64,000 bases of DNA, taken from the NCBI RefSeq assembly GCF_017565305.1, contig NZ_JAGEKP010000032.1:1-64000 (forward strand), written 5' to 3'. The stretch comes from Leifsonia sp. TF02-11 (GTDB lineage: Bacteria > Actinomycetota > Actinomycetes > Actinomycetales > Microbacteriaceae). The first letter of the stretch is position 1; every line of letters begins with the position of its first letter. Below, one piece after another: positions 34,234 to 42,413 of the stretch. A program made the translations under genes and the position numbers. The notes under the pieces are model-generated. The model did not search any database, was not told the origin of the DNA, and saw only the letters and a program-made list of their open reading frames with translations.

Positions 34234-35076
34234 TCAGCCCTTGAGCCCGCCGGCGTAGCCCTGGATGAACTTCTTCTGCGCGAAGGCGTAGAACGCGAGG
34301 ATCGGGATCATCGAGACGATGACGACCGCGAAGATCAGGTTCCACTGCGACACCAGCGAGCCGACGTAGCTGTACATGACCACGGGCAGGGTCTGCCAGG
34401 CCGTACCGTTCAGGAAGATCAGCGAGGTGAAGAAGTCGTTCCAGACGATCAGCCCGGCGAGGATCGCCACCGTGCCGGTCGCCGGCGACATCAGCGGGAA
34501 GACGACCTTGCGGAACACCTGGTAGCGGTTCGCGCCGTCGATGATCGCGGCCTCCTCGTACTCGGGCGTCAGGTTGCGGAAGAAGTTCGCGTACAGGAAG
34601 ACCGACAGCGGCAGCAGCATCCCCGTGTAGATGAGGATCATGCCCCACGGGTTGCCCACCAGGCCGACGTCGCGGGCGCCGATGTAGAGCGGCAGGGTGC
34701 CGAGCTGGGTCGGCAGGATGATCGCCACCAGGAACAGGTAGAACGAGCGGCGGCTCCACCTGCTGGTCGAGCGGGCGATGCCGTACGCGGCAACCGAACC
34801 GAGGCCGACCAGCAGCAGGATGCTGCCCGCCGTGATGATCACGCTCGACGCCAGGCCCGCCCAGATGTTGCCCGACGATGCGGAGGCCGGCGAGAGCAGC
34901 TGGATGAAGTTGTCGAAGGTCGGGCTCGTCGGGGGCGCGACCGCGGCGGAACTCAGGATGTCGGGCAGCGTCTTGAACGACCCGACGAGCAGGATCCAGA
35001 ACGGGAGCAGCATGATCGCCGTCGCGATGAGCACGATGACCTCGATCGCGAGGGTCTTCTTGGTGTAGCGGAACAC
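34234..35076 (-). CDS. Carbohydrate ABC transporter permease (MalG type)
   Basis: A 280-residue integral membrane permease with six predicted helices, beginning FRYTKKTLAIEVIVLIATAI. The EAA loop EEAAIIDGANRYQVFRKVVF, where the ATPase docks, is clear, and the C-terminus ends FAQKKFIQGYAGGLKG, typical of MalG-type CUT1 permeases. It is preceded by its partner permease with 3 bp between. No ATPase gene is in the window, so the system probably uses a shared ATPase such as an MsiK-like protein, as is usual in actinobacteria. It likely imports an oligosaccharide or glycoside. Confidence 0.9.
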   Translation of the reverse strand: MFRYTKKTLAIEVIVLIATAIMLLPFWILLVGSFKTLPDILSSAAVAPPTSPTFDNFIQLLSPASASSGNIWAGLASSVIITAGSILLLVGLGSVAAYGIARSTSRWSRRSFYLFLVAIILPTQLGTLPLYIGARDVGLVGNPWGMILIYTGMLLPLSVFLYANFFRNLTPEYEEAAIIDGANRYQVFRKVVFPLMSPATGTVAILAGLIVWNDFFTSLIFLNGTAWQTLPVVMYSYVGSLVSQWNLIFAVVIVSMIPILAFYAFAQKKFIQGYAGGLKG

Positions 35077-35079
35077 GGC

Positions 35080-36066
35080 TCACGCCTCCTTGAGCGAGCG
35101 GTCGCGCGTCGCGTACTGCTGCGCGAGGGAGAAGACCAGGATGAGCAGGCTCAGGATCAGAGCGAGTGCCGCGCCGAAGCCGAACTGCTGATAGGTGAAC
35201 GCCGTCTGGTAGACCTCCAAGGCGAGCGTCTGGGTGGCGCCGGCCGGGCCTCCCCCGGTGAGCGCCACCACCTGGTCGAAGACCCGGAGGCCCTGGATGA
35301 GCGTCAACGTCGTCGCGATGGCGACCGACGGCTGGATCTGCGGGAGGACGACGTAGCGGAACCGCTTGAAGGTGCTGGCGCCGTCGAGCGCCGCCGCCTC
35401 CTCCATCTCGATCGGGACGGTCGCGAGGCCAGCCAGGTAGATGACCATGACGAAGCCGATGTTCTGCCAGACCATCACGATCAGCACGCACCAGATGGCG
35501 AGCGTCGGGCTGGCCAGCCAGTTCTGCTTGGGGAGGCCAACGGCGGTCATCGCCTGGTTGAGCGGGCCGTTGTAGTCGAAGATGAACTTCCAGATGTACG
35601 AGACCGCGATCGGGCTGACGACCACGGGCATGAAGATCAGGGTTCGGAGGACGTAGCGCGACTTGAGCGAGCGGTTCAGCGCCAGGGCGAACAACAAGCC
35701 GAAGATGTTGGTGAAGACCAGGAATCCGAAGGCCAGGATGAGGGTGTTCCACAGCGACCCGATCAGTTCGGGTGTCTGGAAGATCTTGACGAAGTTCTGC
35801 AGGCCGACGAAGTCGAACGGGCCGAGGCCCGACCAGTTCGTGAAGGCGAAGAACCCTCCCGCGATCGTGGTGGCGTAGATCACGATCAGCATCAGCACGA
35901 GGGCGGGAAGCGCCCACCACCAGCTGCCGAGCTTCACCCGGTAGGGCTTGGTGCGGGGCGCACGCTGGGGCGACGCCACCGGGGCCGTGGCCCCGCGCGT
36001 GGTGGCCCCACTCTTCGTGGTCGGGGTCTTCGTGCTCATCGTCCGCACCTCTGACTGCGTCGTCAT
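35080..36066 (-). CDS. Carbohydrate ABC transporter permease (MalF type)
   Basis: A 328-residue permease with a charged N-terminal tail of about 45 residues and six helices, starting with WWALPALVLMLIVIYATTIA. The EAA loop is MEEAAALDGASTFKRFRYVV. It pairs with the MalG-type permease downstream. ATG at 36066 has AAAGGAA upstream; an internal ATG nine codons later is also possible. A hairpin lies between this gene and the substrate-binding-protein gene. Confidence 0.9.
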   Translation of the reverse strand: MTTQSEVRTMSTKTPTTKSGATTRGATAPVASPQRAPRTKPYRVKLGSWWWALPALVLMLIVIYATTIAGGFFAFTNWSGLGPFDFVGLQNFVKIFQTPELIGSLWNTLILAFGFLVFTNIFGLLFALALNRSLKSRYVLRTLIFMPVVVSPIAVSYIWKFIFDYNGPLNQAMTAVGLPKQNWLASPTLAIWCVLIVMVWQNIGFVMVIYLAGLATVPIEMEEAAALDGASTFKRFRYVVLPQIQPSVAIATTLTLIQGLRVFDQVVALTGGGPAGATQTLALEVYQTAFTYQQFGFGAALALILSLLILVFSLAQQYATRDRSLKEA

Positions 36067-36093
36067 CGATTCGTTCCTTTCACAACCGGGTTC

Positions 36094-36125
36094 GGGCGGC
36101 CGGCCCGGCGAAGGGTCGGCCGCCC
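36094..36125 (-). terminator. Hairpin between the binding-protein and permease genes
   Basis: GGGCGGCCG (36094-36102) pairs with CGGCCGCCC (36117-36125), 9-bp stem and 14-nt loop. Such stem-loops between a binding-protein gene and the permeases commonly protect the upstream message or attenuate the downstream genes; here that is inferred from position. Confidence 0.55.
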
Positions 36126-36136
36126 GGGTCGCCGGA

Positions 36137-37429
36137 TCAACCCCAGTCGGTGTCCAGCTGCTGCAGCACCTGCTTGACGGTCATCTGACCGGTCAGGATG
36201 CCCTGCACGCCGTTGCCGAGGTCGGTGTAGACCTTGGCGTTCGGCCACTCGGTGGGTGCGTAGCCCCGGGTGTCGTTCTTCGCGATCTCGTCCTTGATGC
36301 CGGCGTACTGCGGCAGAAGAGAGGAGTCGTTGCTGACATTCACCGGGATGGTGCCGACCTGCTTGGAGTACTCCTGCTGTCCCTTGTCCGAGACGATGTA
36401 GCTCAGGAACTTCGTCGCGAGCTTCGGGCTCTTGGTCTTTGCGCTCGCGGTGACGCCCTGGTCGGCACTCAGCGACAGGTAGGTCTTGGTGCCCTGTGGC
36501 GCCCCGACGGGGAGGGCGATGAGCTTCACGTGACCGCCGGCGGCCTGCATGATCTGCTGGGCCGCTGCGCTCGGGGCGAAGAAGCCGAGGATCTTGCCGG
36601 AGGACGCGCCGTTGGTCAGGGCGTCGAAGCCTGCGCTGGTGGCGCCGTCCTGGAAGCAGCCCGCGTCGTACATCTTCTTGATGGACTCCAGCGCGGTCGT
36701 CCAGCCCTTGGTGCCGGCGAAGGTCACCTTGTTCTTGGCGCGGTCCGCGTTCCAGTTCTTGTTCGGGCCGTAGACCGTGGAGGTCGCGAGCGCGACGGCG
36801 AGGATGCCGTTGTTCTGGTAGGTCGATCCGGCCAGACCGAAGACCGTCTTGCCGGCCGCACGGGCCGTGCCGCACTGCGCGATGATGTCGTCGAGGCTGG
36901 TCGTCGCGTCGATCTACACGCCGATGGACTGGGCGAGCTCGTCGTTGTAGATGACGCCGTTCAGCTGTGTGCCGAGCGGGACGCCGTAGATCTTGCCGTT
37001 GTAGGTGTAGAGGCTCTTCGCGGAGTCGGGGAGGTTCGACGCGATCGACGGGTCGTCGAGCGGTAGCACCAGCCCGGACTTGGCCCACGGGAGGATCGAG
37101 TTGGACTGGCCGGTGCCGCCCTCCGCGTAGAACGTGTCCGGAGCGTTGCCACCCTGTACGCGGGTGGCGATCGTCGTCGGGTAGCTCTGCACGGGGAGGT
37201 TCTGGGTCGTCACGGTGACGCCCTTGTTCTCGGCCATGAACGACGTGGCCAGGCTGTCGTAGGCCGCCTTGTCCTGGTCGTTGGTCGCGCCGTAGGCGAA
37301 GGTGATGGTCTGCGGCTCCGTGCCGGAGGAGTTCCCCGAGCCGGAGCAGCCTGCGAGCAGGAGGCCCGTTGCGGCGGGGATGGCGAGCCAGGCGAGCCGG
37401 GCTGTGCGGCTCCTGCGGGTGTGCTTCAT
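36137..37429 (-). pseudogene. ABC sugar-binding lipoprotein interrupted by an in-frame TAG
   Basis: The frame from ATG 37429 to the stop at 36137 would give about 430 residues of a CUT1-type extracellular solute-binding protein: signal and lipobox PAATGLLLAGCSGSGNSSG, then TITFAYGATNDQDKAAYDSL, NAPDTFYAEGGTGQSNSILP, GVPLGTQLNGVIYNDELAQS. At 36914-36916 a single TAG stops it after SIGV (172 codons); the same frame continues without a shift into IDATTSLDDIIAQC and a normal C-terminal half. A C-to-T change from CAG would explain it. It is either a recent loss, a sequencing error or suppressible. It is the first gene of the long glycoside operon; GAGG lies 8 nt before the ATG. Confidence 0.85.
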
Positions 37430-37662
37430 CGGATTGACCTCTTCCAAGACTTCGTTGTCGATGAGAGCGGCGGCTGTGTCGCCGTCCTCATGGGGGCAGT
37501 TTCGAGTGTCGCAGCGGTAAAGCAGATAAACAACGGTAGTTCTGCTTATCCCAGACATAAGCTGGGTCGATACGCGATCGATACGCTGAGCGGCACACCC
37601 CGCCGAGACCGGCGTCGATATAGTGAAAATCGCCGGCCCGAGGAGGAAAGGATCACATCGTC
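37430..37662. promoter_or_regulatory. Divergent promoter region, binding-protein operon / LysR gene
   Basis: 233 bp between the divergent genes. It carries a LysR-type inverted repeat, GCTTAT-N7-ATAAGC (37544-37562), which fits the T-N11-A pattern, plus a half-site GTAAAGC (37517-37523) on the operon side. AGGAGG at 37641 is some 16 nt before the LysR GTG. I found no convincing -35/-10 pair. Confidence 0.5.
37544..37562. promoter_or_regulatory. Probable LysR-type operator
   Basis: Perfect arms GCTTAT (37544-37549) and ATAAGC (37557-37562) with a 7-nt spacer, the classic LysR T-N11-A layout. The adjacent LysR gene makes autoregulation and control of the glycoside operon likely. Related half-sites lie at 16957-16983. 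Confidence 0.6.
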
Positions 37663-38598
37663 GTGACCGATTACCCGTTGATGTCGCGGCTCGATCTGAA
37701 CCTCTTGATCGCGCTCGACGCCCTGCTCACCGAGCGCAGCGTGACGCGCGCGGCCGAGCGGCTGCGCCTCAGCCAGCCCGCTCTGAGCGCCTCGCTGTCG
37801 CGGCTGCGCATCCACTTCGGCGACCCGATCCTGGCCCGCCGCGGCAACACCTACGAGCTGACGCCGTTGGCGCTCCGGCTGGCCGACCACACCACGATCG
37901 CACTGGACGCCGCCCGCCGGGTGTTCGAGAGCCAGGCCACCTGGGATCCCTCCGAGTCGGTGCGCCAGTTCTCGATCTACGGGTCCGACTACGGCTTCAC
38001 GACCATCGGCCGCACCGTGTCCGAGCTGGCCGCCGCGCAGGCTCCCGGCGTGCACTTCCGGTTCATGCTGCACAACCCGACCGTGGTCGAGGACGCGACG
38101 AACCGGCTGCGCTCGGTGGACGGCATGGTCATCCCGCACGGCTTCCTCACCGAGCTGCCGTTCGCCGACCTCTGGCAGGACGACTGGGTCGCGATCGTCG
38201 CCGAGGACAACGACGAGGTCGGTGATTCGCTGTCGCGCGAGGAGATGTCGAAACTGCCCTGGGTGATGAACTACCAGTCGCGCTCGGCCTTCACCTCCGC
38301 AGAGCGGCAGGTCCAGCAGCTCGGCATCGAGCCCAACGTGGAGGTGGTCGTCGAGAGCTTTCTCGCCATCCCGCACTTCATCGCGGGCACCCGGCGCGTG
38401 GGCATCATCCACCGAGCGCTCGTGCCGCTCGCCCAGCGCGCCGGTGCCGTGCGCGTGGTCGGCCTCCCGTTCGCTCCGACGCCGATCGTCAACGCGCTGT
38501 GGTGGCACCCCGTGCACACGCACGACCCCGAGCACACCTGGATGCGCGGCCTCTTCGAGGAGGCCGGCCGCATCGTCGCCGCCGGCGAGCACACCTAG
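37663..38598 (+). CDS. LysR-family transcriptional regulator
   Basis: A 311-residue regulator. The N-terminal helix-turn-helix is LDLNLLIALDALLTERSVTR followed by AAERLRLSQPALSASLSRLR; the effector domain follows from about residue 95. The DNA-binding part, beginning SRLDLNLLIALDALL, resembles NodD-type regulators that sense aromatic or flavonoid compounds, which would suit a polyphenol glycoside island (inference). The start is uncertain: GTG at 37663 is given, but the Shine-Dalgarno AGGAGG is 16 nt away and an ATG occurs at 37681. It is divergent from the ABC/glycoside operon and convergent with the second run. Confidence 0.86.
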   Translation: MTDYPLMSRLDLNLLIALDALLTERSVTRAAERLRLSQPALSASLSRLRIHFGDPILARRGNTYELTPLALRLADHTTIALDAARRVFESQATWDPSESVRQFSIYGSDYGFTTIGRTVSELAAAQAPGVHFRFMLHNPTVVEDATNRLRSVDGMVIPHGFLTELPFADLWQDDWVAIVAEDNDEVGDSLSREEMSKLPWVMNYQSRSAFTSAERQVQQLGIEPNVEVVVESFLAIPHFIAGTRRVGIIHRALVPLAQRAGAVRVVGLPFAPTPIVNALWWHPVHTHDPEHTWMRGLFEEAGRIVAAGEHT

Positions 38599-38617
38599 CG
38601 CGCTTCTGCCTTCCGCC

Positions 38618-38633
38618 GAAGGGCACGTAAGCG
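38618..38633. repeat. Half copy of the GAAGGGCACG inverted-repeat family
   Basis: GAAGGGCACGTAAGCG occurs once here, after the LysR stop and before the convergent esterase stop. It matches one arm of the hairpin at 58173-58227. Confidence 0.45.
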
Positions 38634-38644
38634 ACGTGGGTTGC

Positions 38645-39559
38645 TCACCAGCGGTCGCCGACCCACTCCACGACGGCGGCGAGCGTGCGCGCCGCGCCGG
38701 GGTGCGACGGCTCGTCGATGTGGGCGTGATCGGCGTCGGGTTCGACGTGGAGGGTGCTGTCGCGCCCGGCGACCGCGAGCCGGGCGGCGAAGGCCTCGCC
38801 CGACGGACGCAGGCCGTCCTGCTCGCAGACGACCACGAGGGTCGGCGGGAACCCGCCGACCGAGCCCAGCCCCGGGAACGCGTGCGGATCGTGCAGGGCC
38901 TCTGGCGACCCTGCGAAGTTCAGCGACAGCTGCGTGAACGGCGAGTCCGGATCGACGGCCGTACCGGGATGCGCGCCGTCCGGGTCGAGCGCGGGATAGA
39001 CGAGCACCAGCCCGGCGGGCAGCGCCTCCCCCGCGTCGCGGAGGCGCGCCGCCGCGCCCGCTGCGAGGTTGCCGCCTGCGCTCGCTCCGCCGAGCAGCAG
39101 CGCACCCGGCTCGGCGCCCAGCAGCTCCGCGCTGTTCGCCCTGGCGTACCTCCACCCGGCGAGCACGTCGTCCGACGGCGCAGGGAAGTGCACGTCGCCG
39201 AGGCACTTCACGTAGTCGATCGCGAGCACGGGGATGCCGCGCGCCGCGAGCTCCAGTGCCACCCAGTTCGACTCCGGCATGTCGAGGTGGCCGCCGATGA
39301 AGGCGCCTCCGTGCACCCACACCAGTGCCGCGCCCGCGTGCGCGACCGTGTCGTCGCGGTACAGCCGGGCCGGTTGCCGGCCGCTCGGCGCTTCGACGGC
39401 GAGGTCGCGTGTTCGAACGTGCGCCAAGCGCGGGAACCGCCTCCGCAGCGATGCCGTGTCGATGTCGGGCCGAGGGTCCGCCGGCTCGCCGTGCTCACGA
39501 AGCCACGCCAGCGCCTCCGGCAACGGCACGGTGCGGAGGTCTGGCTGCGTGTCCGTCAT
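38645..39559 (-). CDS. Alpha/beta hydrolase fold-3 esterase (HSL type)
   Basis: A 304-residue hydrolase of the hormone-sensitive-lipase group. The oxyanion motif is VWVHGGAFIGGH, the nucleophile is in LLGGASAGGNLAAG (Ser in GxSxG), the acid is near VVVCEQDGLRPSGE and the His in DADHAHIDEPSH. No signal peptide. It is the last gene of the second glycoside run, 6 bp after the fused deglycosidase gene. It may remove acyl groups from plant glycosides or hydrolyse a lactone; the substrate is not known. Confidence 0.86.
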   Translation of the reverse strand: MTDTQPDLRTVPLPEALAWLREHGEPADPRPDIDTASLRRRFPRLAHVRTRDLAVEAPSGRQPARLYRDDTVAHAGAALVWVHGGAFIGGHLDMPESNWVALELAARGIPVLAIDYVKCLGDVHFPAPSDDVLAGWRYARANSAELLGAEPGALLLGGASAGGNLAAGAAARLRDAGEALPAGLVLVYPALDPDGAHPGTAVDPDSPFTQLSLNFAGSPEALHDPHAFPGLGSVGGFPPTLVVVCEQDGLRPSGEAFAARLAVAGRDSTLHVEPDADHAHIDEPSHPGAARTLAAVVEWVGDRW

Positions 39560-39565
39560 GAGTCC

Positions 39566-41047
39566 CTACCGCCCGGCCGTCGCGAGCGACCGCATGCTCG
39601 CCCGGATCAGATCGTGCTGCCTGCGCACGAGCAGGAGCGGGTCGACCTCCCCCAGCTCGGCGAACGCGTGCCCCTCCCACTCGCTCGACCAGTAGCCGCG
39701 GTAGCCGCCCTCGACGAACACCCGCACGAGCTCGGGGTAGTCGATCGCGGGCTCCTGGCCGTCGTCGTCGATGTCGTAGAACTTGGCGTGCACGTGCTGG
39801 ATCTGCGGCATGATGTCCGCCCACTCGCGCGGGTCGACATGACCGTGCATGTTGAAGGCCAGGTGGGCGAAGGCGCCCAGGCGGCCCGGGTCGAAGCCGC
39901 GGCTGTCGAGGTAGCCGATGAACTCCTGCTGGCGCTCGCGCATCGACGCGTCGGTCGACCAGATCTCCTGCAGCCGCTGCACCTCCTCGTCGCCCAGGCC
40001 GGCACGGCGCACGGCGCGCAGCAGCGTCGGCGACATGCTGTGCATGGTCGAGGAGAAGTCGGCGACGAAACCGAGCAGCGGCGAGTCGAGCTCGGCGTAG
40101 ACATCGCGCACCTTCACGATCTCCGGCGAGTTCGGCCCCATCGGCGCGTGGATCTCGTACGCGAGCTTCAGGTCGAGTTCTTCCGCGACGGGCAGGAGGC
40201 GACGCATCAGCTCCGGCTTGGCCGACTGGATGCGCACCAGCGGGAACCCCAGCTTCGCCGCTCCGCGGAACAGCAGCTCGCTGACCTCGAACTCCTCGTC
40301 GGGCGTCATGTCGCGGTCGCGGCGCTTACCCATGTCGAGGTTCGCGCCGAACGAGCTGGCGTCGAAGCCGTGCCGGTCGAAGGCCTTCCGCCACGTCGCG
40401 ACGAACGCGTCGGAGACGACCGGGTAGGTCGGCAGCACCTGTGAGGCCACGATCTCGATGCCCGGGCCGATGCCGAGCTCGGCCACGCGATCCAGGAGGC
40501 CGTCGAAGTCGAACCAGCCGGCGCGGAACTCCGCACTGGCCGAGTACAGCGTCAGCCCGAGCCGGAACGGGTCCGCTTCGGTCGCCTCCGGAGCCGGCGG
40601 CACATCGGTCACGAGCACCGGTGGCGGCACGTCGTGATCGGTCGCGGTCAGCGTCAGCCGCTGGTGCACGACGTTCGGCACGTACAGGCCGGGGCCGCCG
40701 TCCTCCCCCGGCCTGATCTGCATGTACGGCAGCCGCAGCTCGCCGTGCAGCTCGACCTCGTGCGTCTCGCCGAGCGCGACAGCGATGTCGCGCCGCACGA
40801 TCAGCAGCGGGTGCGACTGCAGGTACCAGAGCACGTCGCTCTGCTGCGGGAGGTCGGCGATCGAGTAGCGCACGCCGTCGAGCTCGAAGGCGAGATCCTC
40901 CTCCGGAACCTCGACGCCGTCGACGGTGAGACGCAGGGTCGTGACCGACGACAGCCAGAGGCTGCGGTACCAGGGGATGGTGAGGGCGAGGGCGACGCCC
41001 TCCGGATGGACGCGCAGGCTCGCGTCGTCGATGAGTCCGTTGGGCAT
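39566..41047 (-). CDS. Fused C-glycoside deglycosidase (beta domain + alpha barrel)
   Basis: A 493-residue fusion. Residues 1-135 are a full DUF6379 beta domain (ALALTIPWYRSLWLSSVTTL ... LPYMQIRPGEDGGPGLYVPN). Residues 136-158 are a Pro/Glu/Ala linker (PPAPEATEADP). Residues 160-493 are a deglycosidase-alpha barrel with E298/H300 (YEIHAPMGP), D330 (FVADFSSTMHSMSP), H418/H420 (QHVHAKFYDID) and E456 (SSEWEGH). In known systems the two are separate subunits, so this supports their obligate pairing and the reading of the neighbours. All motifs are intact, so it is probably active. It follows the barrel at 41049 with one nucleotide between. Confidence 0.85.
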   Translation of the reverse strand: MPNGLIDDASLRVHPEGVALALTIPWYRSLWLSSVTTLRLTVDGVEVPEEDLAFELDGVRYSIADLPQQSDVLWYLQSHPLLIVRRDIAVALGETHEVELHGELRLPYMQIRPGEDGGPGLYVPNVVHQRLTLTATDHDVPPPVLVTDVPPAPEATEADPFRLGLTLYSASAEFRAGWFDFDGLLDRVAELGIGPGIEIVASQVLPTYPVVSDAFVATWRKAFDRHGFDASSFGANLDMGKRRDRDMTPDEEFEVSELLFRGAAKLGFPLVRIQSAKPELMRRLLPVAEELDLKLAYEIHAPMGPNSPEIVKVRDVYAELDSPLLGFVADFSSTMHSMSPTLLRAVRRAGLGDEEVQRLQEIWSTDASMRERQQEFIGYLDSRGFDPGRLGAFAHLAFNMHGHVDPREWADIMPQIQHVHAKFYDIDDDGQEPAIDYPELVRVFVEGGYRGYWSSEWEGHAFAELGEVDPLLLVRRQHDLIRASMRSLATAGR

Positions 41048-41048
41048 G

Positions 41049-41987
41049 TCAGTTCCTGTCTGCGAGCGCCGGGGCGCCACCGGCGGAGGCCCCCGCACGC
41101 TCGGCGGCGATGGATCGGATGAGGGCGTGCTGCCGGCGCAGCTGGTCGGACGCGCGGTAGGGCTCGTGGTGGCCCTCGTACTCGCTCGACAGCCAGCCGG
41201 TGTAGCCGGAGTCGACGACGACGTCGACGATCTCCCGCCACGGGATGTAGTGGTCGACGAGGTCGTCGTCCACCTCGTAGAACTTGGCCTGGAAATAGAC
41301 GGTGTGCTCCATGACATCGCGCAGATCCGAGACCGGCACGAACGGCACGTCCGGCGGCATCGCTCCCCCGTCGCCCATGCGGAAGGCGGCTGTTCCGCCG
41401 CGCCGCTGATAGCGCTGCACGTCGAAGACGCCGGTGTCGATCAGGAGGCCGAACTGCGAGGTGCCGGTGCGCTCCTTGAACTCCAGGTACTCCTCGACCA
41501 CCGGGGACTTGATGACGGTCGGCCAGTGGATCTCGGGGCAGATGACGATGCCGAGCTGCTCCGCCAGCTCGAGGTTGCGCTCCACGGCCTCCTGCCAGAT
41601 CGGGTCGACCCGGAGGTCGCCGGAGATCACGCCGATCTTCGGCCGCACGAACGAGAAGCCGAGCCTGCCGGCCAGCCGCAGGTCGAGTTCGAGCTGGGCG
41701 GCCCCCTCGGCCGCCGTCATCGTCCGGCCGGGGAACCGCCGGGTGTCGATCCACGATCCGTAGAGGGTCGGGGTGAGCCCGAGACGCTCGTTGCGGGCGA
41801 ACCACGCGTCGATCCACGCGCTGGAGGGATTCGGGTAGTCCGCGATGTGGCCCTCGCCGAGGAGTTCGAGCCCGGTGGCGCCGAGGTCCGCGACGTCCTC
41901 GATGCAGTCCTCGACCGTCATCGTGACGCCGATGTCCTCGGTGTAGCTGTACAGGGAGACGCCCAAACCGAACGGAAGCGCGCTCAT
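41049..41987 (-). CDS. Deglycosidase-alpha-like TIM barrel with a Gln ligand
   Basis: A 312-residue barrel paralogous to the alpha subunits. It keeps E152-x-H154 (CPEIHWPT), D184 (GLLIDTGVF) and E269 (SSEYEGHHEPY), but the HVHAKF motif is TVYFQAKFYEVD, with Gln233 in place of the metal His. Some AP-endonuclease-2-family enzymes use Gln there, so activity is possible. It overlaps the DUF6379 gene at 41984 by ATGA, suggesting a complex with it. It probably has a different substrate from the fused enzyme next to it, or acts on the released sugar. Confidence 0.77.
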   Translation of the reverse strand: MSALPFGLGVSLYSYTEDIGVTMTVEDCIEDVADLGATGLELLGEGHIADYPNPSSAWIDAWFARNERLGLTPTLYGSWIDTRRFPGRTMTAAEGAAQLELDLRLAGRLGFSFVRPKIGVISGDLRVDPIWQEAVERNLELAEQLGIVICPEIHWPTVIKSPVVEEYLEFKERTGTSQFGLLIDTGVFDVQRYQRRGGTAAFRMGDGGAMPPDVPFVPVSDLRDVMEHTVYFQAKFYEVDDDLVDHYIPWREIVDVVVDSGYTGWLSSEYEGHHEPYRASDQLRRQHALIRSIAAERAGASAGGAPALADRN

Positions 41988-42400
41988 CGGACGATCACCG
42001 CCTTCCGGGTCGTGGTCCAGATCGAGGGCTGGAGCTCTTCGGGGATGTACGACATGCGCAGCCGCAGTTCGAGCGTCACGTCGTGGATGCCGCGGGCCAG
42101 TCCGCCGGGCTTGGGCACGGTGAGCACGGCCGGCGCGTCCATCGGCCAGCGCGCGTCGGGCGATCGCTGCAGTTCGTCGAAGGTGTAGTCCGTCGCGCCG
42201 GACGGACCGGCCGGCAACGTCCAGACGATGTCGTCGCCGGCGAACTCCTCGCCGTCGACGGTCACCGTCGGCTTCTCGATCAGGTTGCCCCAGAGGCCGC
42301 GGTAGTACGGGCTCCGCACCCGCAGCTGGAACCCCGTGGGGGCGTCCTCCGGCCCGACGTTGCGGAACCCGGCAGCCTGGATGAGCTGTTCCTCGAGCAT
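41984..42400 (-). CDS. DUF6379 protein, divergent beta-subunit-like
   Basis: A 138-residue DUF6379 member, the most divergent of the window: the core is RVRSPYYRGLWGNLIEKPTV instead of IPWYRSLW, with VDGEEFAGDDIVWTLPAG after it and ELRLRMSYIPEELQPSIWTT at the end. It overlaps the downstream barrel gene and follows the second GMC oxidase by 13 bp, giving a GMC-beta-alpha order like that of the first system. Confidence 0.77.
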   Translation of the reverse strand: MLEEQLIQAAGFRNVGPEDAPTGFQLRVRSPYYRGLWGNLIEKPTVTVDGEEFAGDDIVWTLPAGPSGATDYTFDELQRSPDARWPMDAPAVLTVPKPGGLARGIHDVTLELRLRMSYIPEELQPSIWTTTRKAVIVR

Positions 42401-42413
42401 GTCGTCCTTCCCT

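Noticed and set aside
32830-36054. 1074-codon plus-strand frame opposite GH43 and permease genes
   Set aside because: It spans several real genes on the other strand and has antisense composition.
36137-36727. Separate short gene starting at ATG 36727
   Set aside because: It is in the same frame as the upstream half of the binding protein and continues its domain; better read as one interrupted gene.
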